Assembly: GCA_938035525.1 (NCBI GenBank)
Contig: CALHOI010000085.1
Coordinates: forward strand, 1 to 33,128
Direction of reading: 5' to 3'
Source: an uncultured Granulosicoccaceae bacterium
Lineage (GTDB): Bacteria; Pseudomonadota; Gammaproteobacteria; Granulosicoccales; Granulosicoccaceae
DNA length: 33,128 nucleotides
Shown here piece by piece: positions 16,564 to 25,372 of the stretch. The notes under the pieces were generated by a model. That model was not told the DNA's origin. It saw only the letters and a list, made by a program, of their open reading frames with translations, and did not search any database. Each line of letters opens with the position of its first letter. Position 1 is the first letter of the stretch. The translations under genes and the position numbers were made by a program.

Positions 16564-17442
16564 ATGAGCAACATAATTGACGGAAAGGCTTTTGCCGAGC
16601 GCCTGCGAGGTGACATTGCCTCTCGTGTGTCAAAACTGAAAGCACAGCATCAGCTGACTCCTGGCCTGGCTGTGGTTCTTGTTGGTGAGGATCCAGCCAG
16701 CGAAGTGTATGTGCGCAACAAGGCCAAACAAACCGTTGAGGTTGGTATGGAGTCGGTTGAGCATAAGTTGCCAGCCGACACACCCGAAGCGGACTTACTG
16801 GCACTGGTAGATGAACTGAATAAAAATCCGGATATTCACGGCATTCTGGTGCAACTGCCCTTACCCAAGCACATCGATGAAGCAAAGGTGCTGGATTCAA
16901 TTCATTACGAAAAAGACGTTGACGGTTTTCACCTGACCAACGTGGGATTGCTTAGTACGGGTGCTGAAGGTGTGGTGCCTTGCACACCACTGGGTAGCAT
17001 CATGATGCTAAAAGATCGCCTGGGTGATTTAAGCGGCATGAACGCTGTGGTTGTTGGGCGATCAAATATCGTCGGTAAACCCATGGCCAATTTACTGTTG
17101 CAAGAGAACTGTACCGTGACCATTGCACACTCGCGAACCAAAGATCTGGCCGATGTGTGTCGTGGCGCTGATATTCTGGTCGCAGCGGTTGGCCGACCTG
17201 AAATGATTCCTGGCGATTGGATAAAGCCTGGTGCTGCGGTGATTGATGTTGGCATTAATCGCATAGAACGCGATGGCAAGAAAAAGCTGGTTGGTGATGT
17301 TGAGTTTGCATCGGCCTCGGGTGTTGCCGGTGCCATTACACCGGTACCAGGTGGCGTAGGGCCAATGACCATTGCTTGTTTGTTGCACAACACAGTGCAG
17401 CAAGCTTGTCGTCAACATAAAATTGCCATGCCGGATGCATAA
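16564..17442 (+). CDS. folD: Bifunctional methylene-THF dehydrogenase / methenyl-THF cyclohydrolase
   Basis: 292 residues from the ATG at 16564, which gives the family-typical opening [18 protein letters not shown]; an in-frame ATG at 16546 would add six residues and neither has a strong Shine-Dalgarno. It oxidises methylene-THF with NADP+ and hydrolyses methenyl-THF to 10-formyl-THF. Catalytic Tyr49 and Lys53 lie in [11 protein letters not shown]. The folate-binding KDVDGFH, PCTPLG, the dinucleotide-binding [18 protein letters not shown] and the closing [14 protein letters not shown] are all intact. Cytoplasmic. It supplies the substrate of the reverse Fhs reaction, so with fhs and formate dehydrogenase it completes a methylene-THF to CO2 route, although it lies 9.6 kb after fhs and is interrupted by unrelated genes. 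Confidence 0.96.
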   Translation: MSNIIDGKAFAERLRGDIASRVSKLKAQHQLTPGLAVVLVGEDPASEVYVRNKAKQTVEVGMESVEHKLPADTPEADLLALVDELNKNPDIHGILVQLPLPKHIDEAKVLDSIHYEKDVDGFHLTNVGLLSTGAEGVVPCTPLGSIMMLKDRLGDLSGMNAVVVGRSNIVGKPMANLLLQENCTVTIAHSRTKDLADVCRGADILVAAVGRPEMIPGDWIKPGAAVIDVGINRIERDGKKKLVGDVEFASASGVAGAITPVPGGVGPMTIACLLHNTVQQACRQHKIAMPDA

Positions 17443-17502
17443 GCTCCGGTATACCAAAGTTACAACTATATAGTAGCCAAGCAGTAGTAGCTAATCAGAA
17501 AC

Positions 17503-17994
17503 CTAAATCGATTGGCCTGGCGGTTTGCGATCACCAAGAGGCCAAACCGATTCAGTCATCCACATGCCTTTAAATTCCCCTTCGGTTTGCTTGCCTAATT
17601 GAAAAACATAACCGGTTGTCTGACCTGAACGCGTTGTCAGCCATACTGCTTGCAGCGCTGTATCTCCGGTTAAATCCATTTCACTGAACTCGCTGCTGGT
17701 GTGATTAAGCATCTCTTGAAAGCCGCCTTTTATCATCTTGGTAAAACGCGGTAGTGGGCCTGTCATGGACTTGTTGCCCGGGGAGGCAAATTCGAACACG
17801 GTTGCTATGCCGTCATCACCTTTTTCAGGATCGTTGTTTTTGAGTGCGTCAATAACGATCTTGATGACATCATTGGGGCCGAGCTCGGTGTTGGGTTTGG
17901 TATTGTGTGAATCGGCCTGTGCGGCGTTCATGACAACGGTGAAAAAAAGCGCGGCAGTAAAGAAAATTTTGCCTAATTGTGCAATGTTTCTCAT
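17503..17994 (-). CDS. DUF4864-like secreted protein
   Basis: 163 residues with a signal peptide (KIFFTAALFFTVVMNAAQA, cleavage near residue 27). The mature part has the pattern I associate with DUF4864: VIKIVIDALKNND near the start, then the ATVFEFASPGNKSMTGPLPR block, FTKMIKGGFQEMLNH, and a strand-rich end with TGYVFQLGKQTEG and GMWMTESVWPL. The fold is probably a small alpha+beta sheet related to NTF2-like folds, an inference only. No catalytic residues are evident and no role is known. It is convergent with folD and divergent from the DUF1800 gene, with no operon partner. Family assignment is from memory and moderately sure. Confidence 0.6.
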   Translation of the reverse strand: MRNIAQLGKIFFTAALFFTVVMNAAQADSHNTKPNTELGPNDVIKIVIDALKNNDPEKGDDGIATVFEFASPGNKSMTGPLPRFTKMIKGGFQEMLNHTSSEFSEMDLTGDTALQAVWLTTRSGQTTGYVFQLGKQTEGEFKGMWMTESVWPLGDRKPPGQSI

Positions 17995-18209
17995 GTGTTA
18001 AGCCTCTGTTCAGCGACGATGGGTAAGCTCGTTTCATCTTATACGTGTCATTCCGGCAATTCGGATGCCCAAGCCAATTAAAAACATCTAGGATGGTGGT
18101 TATGTCGATACCACAACGTCAATATCTCACAAGCTGCGTTAGTCGCCAAGTAACGTCGCGGCTGTCCATCCCGAGCCTGTCAATCGGTGCGCCGAATAGG
18201 CTAACGGGT

Positions 18210-20765
18210 ATGCGGCTTTGCATGCTGATGATTGGTTTTATATTGCTGATACCTAAACTTGTGCTCAGTGAAACGCTTAGCGACACAGCCGTTGTTCCAC
18301 AGCACGCATGGCTGGCTCAGGAAATGAGCTTAGCCGATGCGCGCCATCTGGCACAGCGAACAGGCTTTGGTGCCACGCCCGATGAATTACTGGCCTTGAC
18401 TGGTCTGCAACGAGCAGATGCGGTGCAAGCAATGGTCGATAACCTCAGCACCGAACCTACATTGCCCATGCCCTCATGGGTAGACGCACCAGCGCCCAGG
18501 TTCTGGAGTCGTCGAAGCCTACCGCAAGAACAACAACGCCAGTTTGATCAGCAGCGTGATCAGGAAATGACACAGTTGCGTCAATGGTGGGTCAACAATT
18601 TGCTGCAAAGCGATTCTCCGCAAACAGAGCGCCTGGTGTTGTTCTGGCACGATCACTTTGCCACCAGCTATGACGGTGTTGGACGTCGCAGTATTGCTAT
18701 GGCAAAACAGAACCGTTTGTTTCGAACCATGGGAACTGGCTCTTACAGAGATCTGCTCAAAGCCATTATTAGAGACCCAGCCATGCTGACATACCTCGAC
18801 AATCAAAGTAGTCGAGTTGGAAAGCCAAACGAGAACCTGGCTCGCGAACTACTAGAGCTATTTACCATGGGCGAGGGCCACTATGATGAAGCCACAGTTA
18901 AAGAAGCGGCCAGAGCATTAACGGGTTATGGCGTTAGTGAAACCAAAAACCTGTCTTTTCGTTTTTATGGCTACAAGCACGACCAGGAAGAAAAAACGCT
19001 GTTTGGTGTTGCGGGTAATCACAATGGTGATGACCTAATTGACTTGATATTAAAACAGGATGCCACAGCTGAGCACTTGGTTAAAAAACTTTGGCACGCG
19101 TATGTTTCCGATAGCCAGCCGAATCAGCAGTTCGTTCAAACCGTGTCTAAAGCATTTCGTCAATCAGATTATAACTTGACGCACTTGTATCGGTCGGTAC
19201 TCAGCAGTGAAGCCTTCTGGCATACCGACAACCGACTGTCGTTAATAAAGTCGCCTGCCACCTTGTTAATTGGCGCGGCGCGTTCTCTGGATTACCCGAA
19301 ACGACACTGGTCGCAGCTGCCTGCACTGCATGCATTGCTTGGAATGGAATTTTTCTCTCCACCCAATGTAGCCGGTTGGCAGGAAGGTGCCGCTTTCGTT
19401 GCCCCTGGTCGTTTGCTTAACCGGCAGCTGGCCCTGGATGCACTGATGTCAGTACCGAATGACAGTGGCCAGGAAGGTGATAGTGGCAACATGATGATGG
19501 CCACCGACACCGGCGGTATGACTAGCGGCATGAAGAACGGTATGAAGAATAACTTGATGTCCAGTGTCGGCATGCAAGACGGCACGCCAGCATTGAGTGT
19601 TAAATTGGCTGGACACTTTTACCGTGGTGCTCCTCAGTATCAAGTGAAACTGCATGCCGCAGATAAGTCTGTGCTGTGGCGCAGTGATGTGCGCGCATTG
19701 AGGGTGGGATACGACACCGAAAAGTTTGGAGAAATGCGCAGCCAGAGCATGTTGCCCTGGCACAAAGCTGAGTATTTTCCTAACCCAAGTGCGTTGGCAC
19801 AAACGCACAGTGTCAGTGTCGAGTTTTTAAATGATGCCGCCAGTGCTGCCGGGGACAGAAACTTGTTTGTGGAATCAGTCACACTCAATGGCGTAACGTA
19901 CTCCAGTATGGGGGCTGAGCAACAAAGCGCCTGTGTACCTAAAAACAATCGCCACGCGGGGCGCTTATATTGTGCTGGTACGGTAGACATTAATATCTCT
20001 GAGGGTGTTCCTGCGATGTTGCCTCGAAACGTACCGTTCAGTGCAACTAATGCCCGTACTATCTGGGCAAGGGAAAAACAGCAGCGGCTGGACACCATTA
20101 TCGCGTTAGAAAATGTGCAAGTGAGCGGTCAGTTTTTTCACACAATCAGTTTTCATTTGCGCAGCAACAATGAGCAGTCGCTGGAATTAGCGTTGGATAG
20201 TTACGGTTGTTGGCCGGACTGTATTCAGCGTTGGCCAGAATGTGCCTGGCAAAATGAGATAGCGCCTAACAATAAATCGCTGGTGTTTCCAGTTGGCCCA
20301 TACAAACGTGTTGCTAAAAGTAAGCAGTGCCACTACCAGAGTATTTCAAAAGCAGAGCAGGCATTGGTTAATGGGTTGTACAGCGGCATTATCGACATTG
20401 TGAAAAACGCGTGGTCAAACGAACCAGCCGGAAACCGAAAGAACGTGCTATCAAAATGGCTGGTTAGGCTGCAAGGGTTAGAGAATAAAATTGCCGAAGA
20501 CTACTCAATAGCAAGCACTGGCCATTTGGTGTTAGATGCTCAGTTCGAAGTACCAGAGCGTAAAGCAATGGACTTGCCTGAACCTCCCGTGGTAATTGAT
20601 AATCTGCTTGAATACCATGGCTTGGCAACATCGCATGGTTTAGTACTTCCCGAGTTGCTACTGGGAGGAGCAGAGCTTCAACAATTTCCTGAACTATTTA
20701 TGGATGGCACTGTTGAACAACAACTACAGCGCTTGATCACGCATCCTGTGTATCAGGTTTACTGA
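18210..20765 (+). CDS. DUF1800 family exported protein with internal CBM60-like carbohydrate-binding insertion
   Basis: 851 residues from the ATG at 18210, which opens directly onto a signal peptide (MRLCMLMIGFILLIPKLVLS). In-frame starts at 18102 (with an agga motif) and 18045 would place 36 or more residues before it. The DUF1800 core is clear: HLAQRTGFGATPDELL, RLVLFWHDHFATSYDGVGRR, MLTYLDNQSSRVGKPNENLA followed by RELLELFTMG, ARALTGYG, and FFSPPNVAGWQEGAAF. A Met/Gly-rich linker (about 425-460) follows, then a beta-rich stretch at about 461-566 resembling Ca-dependent xylan-binding modules (VKLAGHFYRGAPQYQVKL, VSVEFLNDAAS, DRNLFVESVTLNGVTY). After that come a Cys/Trp-rich segment (YGCWPDCIQRWPECAWQ) and the usual DUF1800 ending RLITHPVYQVY. 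The DUF1501 gene follows after 117 bases, a frequent pair. Biochemical role unknown. Confidence 0.85.
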   Translation: MRLCMLMIGFILLIPKLVLSETLSDTAVVPQHAWLAQEMSLADARHLAQRTGFGATPDELLALTGLQRADAVQAMVDNLSTEPTLPMPSWVDAPAPRFWSRRSLPQEQQRQFDQQRDQEMTQLRQWWVNNLLQSDSPQTERLVLFWHDHFATSYDGVGRRSIAMAKQNRLFRTMGTGSYRDLLKAIIRDPAMLTYLDNQSSRVGKPNENLARELLELFTMGEGHYDEATVKEAARALTGYGVSETKNLSFRFYGYKHDQEEKTLFGVAGNHNGDDLIDLILKQDATAEHLVKKLWHAYVSDSQPNQQFVQTVSKAFRQSDYNLTHLYRSVLSSEAFWHTDNRLSLIKSPATLLIGAARSLDYPKRHWSQLPALHALLGMEFFSPPNVAGWQEGAAFVAPGRLLNRQLALDALMSVPNDSGQEGDSGNMMMATDTGGMTSGMKNGMKNNLMSSVGMQDGTPALSVKLAGHFYRGAPQYQVKLHAADKSVLWRSDVRALRVGYDTEKFGEMRSQSMLPWHKAEYFPNPSALAQTHSVSVEFLNDAASAAGDRNLFVESVTLNGVTYSSMGAEQQSACVPKNNRHAGRLYCAGTVDINISEGVPAMLPRNVPFSATNARTIWAREKQQRLDTIIALENVQVSGQFFHTISFHLRSNNEQSLELALDSYGCWPDCIQRWPECAWQNEIAPNNKSLVFPVGPYKRVAKSKQCHYQSISKAEQALVNGLYSGIIDIVKNAWSNEPAGNRKNVLSKWLVRLQGLENKIAEDYSIASTGHLVLDAQFEVPERKAMDLPEPPVVIDNLLEYHGLATSHGLVLPELLLGGAELQQFPELFMDGTVEQQLQRLITHPVYQVY

Positions 20766-20882
20766 TGACATTGTGTGACTTTGTGTTTGGGAATAACTTG
20801 CTGAATTAGTTTATAACTTGATTAACTCACTCGTTTTTTTTGAAAAATTGCTTCAACCATTCTTGATTTGAGCGAGCCACTT

Positions 20883-22052
20883 ATGAACAGACGACAGATA
20901 CTTAAAGCACTATCGGCCGGGGCTGTATTGCCATTGGGTCTTTCGCCGTTACAATCACTGATGGCAGCTCAAGCAACGGCCAATGGCAGGCGAGTTGTGC
21001 TAATCGAACTGGCTGGCGCTAACGATGGATTAAATACCCTGGTGCCGGTCAACAACGATGAGTATTATCGCTTGCGTCCCAAAATTGGTTTGAAAAAAAC
21101 ACAGCTTATCTCAATTGACAGTGAGATAGCATTGCACCAGTCTCTTAAGCCTTTAATGTCATTATGGGAACAAGGCGAACTTGCCTGGGTGCAGGGTTTG
21201 GGGTATCCAAAGCCCAATCGCTCGCATTTTGCATCTATTGCACTGTGGGAGTCAGGCGGTGACGGTACGGGGTCGGGCAGGCAAGGATGGTTAACCCACG
21301 ATATCGAGCATCAACTTGGCCGTGTTGTTAACGATGCGCATGGCATTAGTTTAAAAGGTGATATGAATCTGTTTAACAGCGCTGGTGGTCGCTGGATGTC
21401 ACTTGAATCCACAACACAAATTGAAAACAGTCAGGTGCCATTGCCTGATACGGGCAAACAATACAATGCAGCGCTGGATATTGTTGCCGGCAAGATGCAC
21501 GAGCTGCATCACACCATGGGCAGCTTGTCCGCCAAACTAAAGTCCACACCGAAAGTGAAACACCTGCCCGGTGGCGAACTGGGACGTCAGTTGGCACAAG
21601 TCACCAGGCTCATTAGAGCAGGGGTTGATACGCCAATTTACCGCGTGCAGCTTAGCGGCTTTGACACACACGACAACCAGCTTGGACGGCATGCACAGCT
21701 ACTCACTCAGCTCAGTAGCGCAATAGCCGGTTTTCGAAAACACATGATCAAGGATGGCGAATGGGACAACACGTTGATTATGACATATTCCGAGTTTGGC
21801 CGAAGAGCCGCGGAAAATCACTCTGGCGGTACCGACCATGGTACAGCAGCTCCACATCTGTTGACCGGTGGTGCTGTTAGAGGTGGACTGTACGGCACCG
21901 CGCCAGATCTGCTGCAACTCACCGATGGCGATCCAACGTTTACGATGGATTATCGCGCACTGTATGAGCGGGTGTTGGGTGACTGGTTAGGGGTCGAACA
22001 GAATCGGTTTGCGGGTTATTCGAGTGGTGCGTTGCAGGGGTTGATAACTTAA
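20883..22052 (+). CDS. DUF1501 family protein, Tat-exported
   Basis: 389 residues from the ATG at 20883; a TTG five codons upstream is a less likely start. The N-terminus MNRRQILKALSAGAVLPLGL has twin arginines and a hydrophobic stretch, as in a Tat signal, implying export in folded form, perhaps with a metal. The DUF1501 blocks are present: VVLIELAGANDGLNTLVPV, LGYPKPNRSHFASIALWES, LSGFDTHDNQLGRHAQLL and TYSEFGRRAAENHSGGTDHG. These Asp/His clusters resemble the alkaline-phosphatase/sulfatase superfamily metal sites, but activity is unproven. It is usually paired with DUF1800 proteins, as here. With the carbohydrate-binding insertion next door, action on a cell-surface or environmental polysaccharide is a reasonable guess. 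Confidence 0.88.
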   Translation: MNRRQILKALSAGAVLPLGLSPLQSLMAAQATANGRRVVLIELAGANDGLNTLVPVNNDEYYRLRPKIGLKKTQLISIDSEIALHQSLKPLMSLWEQGELAWVQGLGYPKPNRSHFASIALWESGGDGTGSGRQGWLTHDIEHQLGRVVNDAHGISLKGDMNLFNSAGGRWMSLESTTQIENSQVPLPDTGKQYNAALDIVAGKMHELHHTMGSLSAKLKSTPKVKHLPGGELGRQLAQVTRLIRAGVDTPIYRVQLSGFDTHDNQLGRHAQLLTQLSSAIAGFRKHMIKDGEWDNTLIMTYSEFGRRAAENHSGGTDHGTAAPHLLTGGAVRGGLYGTAPDLLQLTDGDPTFTMDYRALYERVLGDWLGVEQNRFAGYSSGALQGLIT

Positions 22053-22083
22053 GCGGTGACCTGCCTAGTGTAGAATCCTCTGC

Positions 22084-22608
22084 ATGAATTGGGCTGGCAA
22101 ACGAAATCGAATCATGATCATCGGCCAGCCTGGGTCTGGTAAGTCTACGCTGGCCCGACATCTTGGCTCAAAACTAGACCTGCCTGTCGTACACATCGAC
22201 CTTATTCATTGGCAATCGGGTTGGATAGAACGAAAGGGCCATGAAAAAGACAAGCTCTGTGCTGACGTGCATGCCAGAAGCCAGTGGATTTTTGAAGGTG
22301 GCCGCTCCAATACCTGGCCCGAACGCCTGCATCGTGCCGATACAATTATATGGCTTGATTTCCCGTTGTTGATAAGAAGCTTTCGCATCCTGAAAAGACG
22401 GTTTGAGTATCGTGGTACCAACCGACCCGACTTACCCGATGGTTGTCCAGAAAATATCAACTGGGAGTTCGCCAGCTTTGTATGGCGTACGCGATATCGC
22501 TCGCGCGCGAATATGGTCAGGCTTTACGACAATGTGCCGGCGAGTAAAGACAAATTTCGTCTATGCAATCGAATAGAGGTGGAGCAATTTCTTAATAACA
22601 TCGCATAA
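22084..22608 (+). CDS. P-loop nucleotide kinase-like protein (topology-modulation / FlaR-like)
   Basis: 174 residues. A Walker A motif is intact (IMIIGQPGSGKSTLARHLG, residues about 10-28), followed by LPVVHIDLIHWQSGW, a WIFEGG block and IIWLDFPLLIRSFRILKRR with a basic lid. This is the pattern of the small AAA/adenylate-kinase-like proteins often labelled topology modulation proteins. The substrate is unknown; binding of a nucleotide or small phosphate acceptor is likely. Cytoplasmic. It begins 31 bases after the DUF1501 gene on the same strand but looks functionally unrelated to it. A DNA-topology role should not be assumed from the family name. Confidence 0.8.
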   Translation: MNWAGKRNRIMIIGQPGSGKSTLARHLGSKLDLPVVHIDLIHWQSGWIERKGHEKDKLCADVHARSQWIFEGGRSNTWPERLHRADTIIWLDFPLLIRSFRILKRRFEYRGTNRPDLPDGCPENINWEFASFVWRTRYRSRANMVRLYDNVPASKDKFRLCNRIEVEQFLNNIA

Positions 22609-22673
22609 TTACCGGTGACTTAACGACACCAACAATTGGCGGCGCTACCTACTTTGCCCAATTTGTAGGCACG

Positions 22674-23183
22674 CTATTGCGATGAAAGCTCAACCATTTT
22701 TTTAATGGTATTCATGTTTCTGGCAGTGCCGATTTTCTGTGCATCGAGTTTTAATTTGGAGTTGCTCTGGCCAGAGGCGTAGTGCACGTACACTTCTTTG
22801 TTGCCCAGTATTATTTCTTCATCTTTTTGGCCAGTGGCTAATTCTATGGTGTTTTTCACCGGTTTTTTATCCAGCAAAATGGCAACGGTGAGGTTGGGTT
22901 TTTCGTTTGGGAACGGGTTTTGATCAAGAACATTTTTAAGCTCTGATGCCGTTCGAACAATAACGCCCACCTCTTTTTTTGCATAGTTGAAAAGAGCCGC
23001 CTCTAAGTCTTGCTTGACGTCTCTAGCTGACTTGTTGCTGCGGAACACCACGTTACCGCTGGCAATATAGGTTTTTGTATCGCAAAAGCCAATTGCAGCG
23101 CACATATTTTTCAACTCCTGCATTGGCAATTTGCCGGTACCGCCGACATTAACGGCGCGAAGAAATGCTGTGTAAGTTTTCAT
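22674..23183 (-). CDS. DUF1697 family protein
   Basis: 169 residues, near the family's length. The N-terminal YTAFLRAVNVGGTGKLPMQE and the TKTYIASGNVVFRSN block are diagnostic for DUF1697. The middle part has VIVRTASELKNVLDQNPF and the C-terminal half NKEVYVHYASGQSNSKL, ending with GTARNMNTIKKMVEL, where NMNT is the usual TxRNWxT-like end. The function of this alpha+beta family is unknown; no catalytic motif is evident. Soluble and cytoplasmic. It lies 44 bases downstream of the aminotransferase on the same strand, so both may be on one minus-strand transcript. Confidence 0.88.
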   Translation of the reverse strand: MKTYTAFLRAVNVGGTGKLPMQELKNMCAAIGFCDTKTYIASGNVVFRSNKSARDVKQDLEAALFNYAKKEVGVIVRTASELKNVLDQNPFPNEKPNLTVAILLDKKPVKNTIELATGQKDEEIILGNKEVYVHYASGQSNSKLKLDAQKIGTARNMNTIKKMVELSSQ

Positions 23184-23227
23184 GCATATTCCATTTTTTA
23201 GTCATGAAGTGCCTGGCCCTTACCGGC

Positions 23228-24415
23228 TTAAGGAGCCAAACCGGCAATGCATTTGACGATTTCGTTGCAGGCGTGTTCCAGCTTGGCATCGTCAACACAC
23301 AAGCCCACACGAACCAGGTATTTGCCGGCCTTGCCAAAACCGTCGCACGGTAACACGGCGACTTTGTGTTCGTTCAGCAACCGCATTGCAAATTGATGAG
23401 CCGTCATGTTAAGTGCGGATACATCAATCAGCATAAACATGCCATGGCCTGAATCCAGGAGTGTGGCTGTTTGCATTTTTTTGAGTATGGGTGCCGCCAC
23501 TGCGCGACGCCTTGCCAAAGTATCGCGCACCAATCGAGGTGTGCTCATGGACTCGTTTATCGCGACCTCTGCGGCCTTCATAATAAAAGGCGGTAATCCA
23601 TAGTGCATGCACATGGATAAGTTTTCCAGGTGTTGCGAAACCGCAACTGGTGCCACAGACCAACCCAAACGCCAGCCGGTCATGCGATGCGATTTCGATA
23701 AAGAACCGATGGTAATTAGTACGTCAGAGGCACCCTTAATATCGTGTGGTAATGATGATGGCGGAACGTCAACAATATCCAGATACACAGCATCGAGTAT
23801 CAGCCAGATGTTGTGTTTTACGCACAATGCAACGATAGCGGTAAAATCGTCTTTGGTATAGATACTACCCATTGGGTTGTTGGGCGAATTAAGTACGATG
23901 GCTTGGGTGTGCACAGTGATAGCTGCTTCAATGTCATCGACCTGTAGTTTGTAATTGTTTTCATGGGTTACAGCTACTTTAACCAGTGTGGCACCTGAGG
24001 TACTAAAAGTGGCGGCGTAGGTGGTGTAGTAGGGTTCAGATACAATGACCTCATCGCTGGGCTCGAGCAACACCTGAGCAATAGAGTACAAAGCGTTTTG
24101 TGCACCCGAAAACGCGGTGCAGTTTGTATCGCTGACCATTTGCCCTGTTAATTTATGATGGTACTGCGCTATGCTGCTACGTAAACTTGGCGTGCCGCTC
24201 ACATCAGTATAGTGATGATCACCTTGTTGCAGGCTAGTGACGGCGGCATCAACAATAATAGCTGGCGTCACTTCATCGGTTTCCTGGCCGATACTTAAAA
24301 AAACAATGTCTTCACCTTGTTGTGCCAGCTGGCAGGCCTTGCTGTGCACTTCCCAAGGGTCACCTTCGGCATCGTCGGCGGTTTTGATTCTGTCAGTTAT
24401 CGAGGCAAATTTCAT
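23228..24415 (-). CDS. Pyridoxal-phosphate aminotransferase, class I/II, AruH-like
   Basis: 395 residues. It is a fold-type I aminotransferase with the Schiff-base lysine at Lys241 in IGSLSKSHRMTGWRLGW. The overall pattern is close to arginine--pyruvate transaminase AruH of Pseudomonas: FLSIGQETDEVTPAIIVDAA, HHYTDVSGTPSLRSSIAQ, IVLNSPNNPMGS, then the HLENLSMCMHYGLPPFI block just after the active site. The usual D-E-V-Y before the lysine reads DAVYLDIV; the Asp that holds the pyridine nitrogen and the Tyr are kept, so activity is expected. Cytoplasmic amino-acid metabolism. The amino donor cannot be fixed: arginine is only a suggestion, and an aromatic or aspartate aminotransferase of the same subgroup is possible. 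No arginine-degradation genes are nearby. Confidence 0.85.
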   Translation of the reverse strand: MKFASITDRIKTADDAEGDPWEVHSKACQLAQQGEDIVFLSIGQETDEVTPAIIVDAAVTSLQQGDHHYTDVSGTPSLRSSIAQYHHKLTGQMVSDTNCTAFSGAQNALYSIAQVLLEPSDEVIVSEPYYTTYAATFSTSGATLVKVAVTHENNYKLQVDDIEAAITVHTQAIVLNSPNNPMGSIYTKDDFTAIVALCVKHNIWLILDAVYLDIVDVPPSSLPHDIKGASDVLITIGSLSKSHRMTGWRLGWSVAPVAVSQHLENLSMCMHYGLPPFIMKAAEVAINESMSTPRLVRDTLARRRAVAAPILKKMQTATLLDSGHGMFMLIDVSALNMTAHQFAMRLLNEHKVAVLPCDGFGKAGKYLVRVGLCVDDAKLEHACNEIVKCIAGLAP

Positions 24416-24480
24416 TGCTCGATTATAACGTTAGACGAGTGCCCCGTGGCGTATTGCATAAACCGAATCGGGTGTCTGCA

Positions 24481-25305
24481 CTATAATCTTGCGCTTAACG
24501 CTGATGCGGCGGCCAACACACTGTTGAGGTCTTCGTCAGAGAAATCGTCAGTGTAGCGCAACAATGGCGCATGATCAGATTCGCCCGGGTATTCGATGTT
24601 CAAATAAACCCTGAGTGTTTGATTGGGTTGTATCGCCGGTGTGATAATGCGCAGTACACTGTTTGATCTTTCGCTTTGCAAGTCTGTCCACGATTGGTAG
24701 ATTGTGTTTTCAAGACAATACCCTGTAAGCATTGATTGTGATGATTGATTTTGCGCAGCATTGCACAGCGTGTTATCGCCCAATGTAAATAGTCCCGTAT
24801 GGATGATGGCATCAGGAGGAACAGCAACACTAAATATAGCCGGCAATGGTGTTGCAGTAGGATTGCTGAAGGTTTGGTCAACGGTTAACGTTAGCCCGTC
24901 ATCGTAGGCATACAGCTTTATCGAAGCATCGATTGCGCGCGTAACAATCGGTTCATGCTCTGCAACGTATTGTAGTGTCCCAAAGCCAGTATTGAACTTT
25001 GCTGAGTGCTGAGATGATTGTTGAGACGTCACCGCTAATGATTGCGTTGATGCCTGTGCTAATGAAAATGTCTGCGTGGATGTCTGTGCCGACCCCTGAG
25101 CCAATGCCTGCGCATTAGCCGGATCCATTTGAAATAACGCCAACAGCACCAGTAGTGCTGCCACAACGGCACTGCCCAAATCCCCAGTGCGACGAGCACG
25201 CTTTAGACACAGATTTTTTATCGACTTGTGCTGTGTTTGGCGAAGATTAGTGTTGTAATCGGTATGATGCATAGTTGGCTCGTCTGTCGGTTTTGATGAC
25301 ACCAT
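24481..25305 (-). CDS. VIT-like secreted protein, probably a shortened sortase-target-type protein
   Basis: 274 residues. After a basic N-terminus a hydrophobic segment (GSAVVAALLVLLALFQMDPANAQ, about 43-65) is a signal peptide or anchor. Residues about 66-100 are a Gln/Ser/Thr-rich low-complexity stretch with repeated AQASTQSL-like units. From about 120 to 240 the sequence resembles a divergent vault/inter-alpha-trypsin (VIT) domain: IKLYAYDDGLTLTVDQTFSN, PAIFSVAVPPDAIIHTG, and RIITPAIQPNQTLRVYLNIE with a Y-P following. Sortase-target proteins of the marine proteobacterial type carry VIT, then VWA, then a C-terminal sorting signal. Here the protein stops after the VIT-like part: no DxSxS metal site, no LPxTG-like motif and no C-terminal anchor. 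It is divergent from the PdsR-like gene with 67 bases between them. The start could also be Met12. Confidence 0.6.
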   Translation of the reverse strand: MVSSKPTDEPTMHHTDYNTNLRQTQHKSIKNLCLKRARRTGDLGSAVVAALLVLLALFQMDPANAQALAQGSAQTSTQTFSLAQASTQSLAVTSQQSSQHSAKFNTGFGTLQYVAEHEPIVTRAIDASIKLYAYDDGLTLTVDQTFSNPTATPLPAIFSVAVPPDAIIHTGLFTLGDNTLCNAAQNQSSQSMLTGYCLENTIYQSWTDLQSERSNSVLRIITPAIQPNQTLRVYLNIEYPGESDHAPLLRYTDDFSDEDLNSVLAAASALSARL

Positions 25306-25372
25306 TTAACCGGTATAAAGCGACGACACGCTGACACCAAGCTGATTCATTCGGGAGCAATTCTGACCAATT

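Noticed and set aside
23228..24415. Aminotransferase called inactive because of DAVY instead of DEVY
   Set aside because: The functional Asp, Tyr and Schiff-base Lys are all kept; Ala at the second position is tolerated in this fold.
24416..24480. A frameshifted VWA domain or sorting signal after the VIT-like protein
   Set aside because: Only 65 bases separate its stop codon from the aminotransferase start; no MIDAS-type DxSxS or LPxTG-like residues appear in any frame there.
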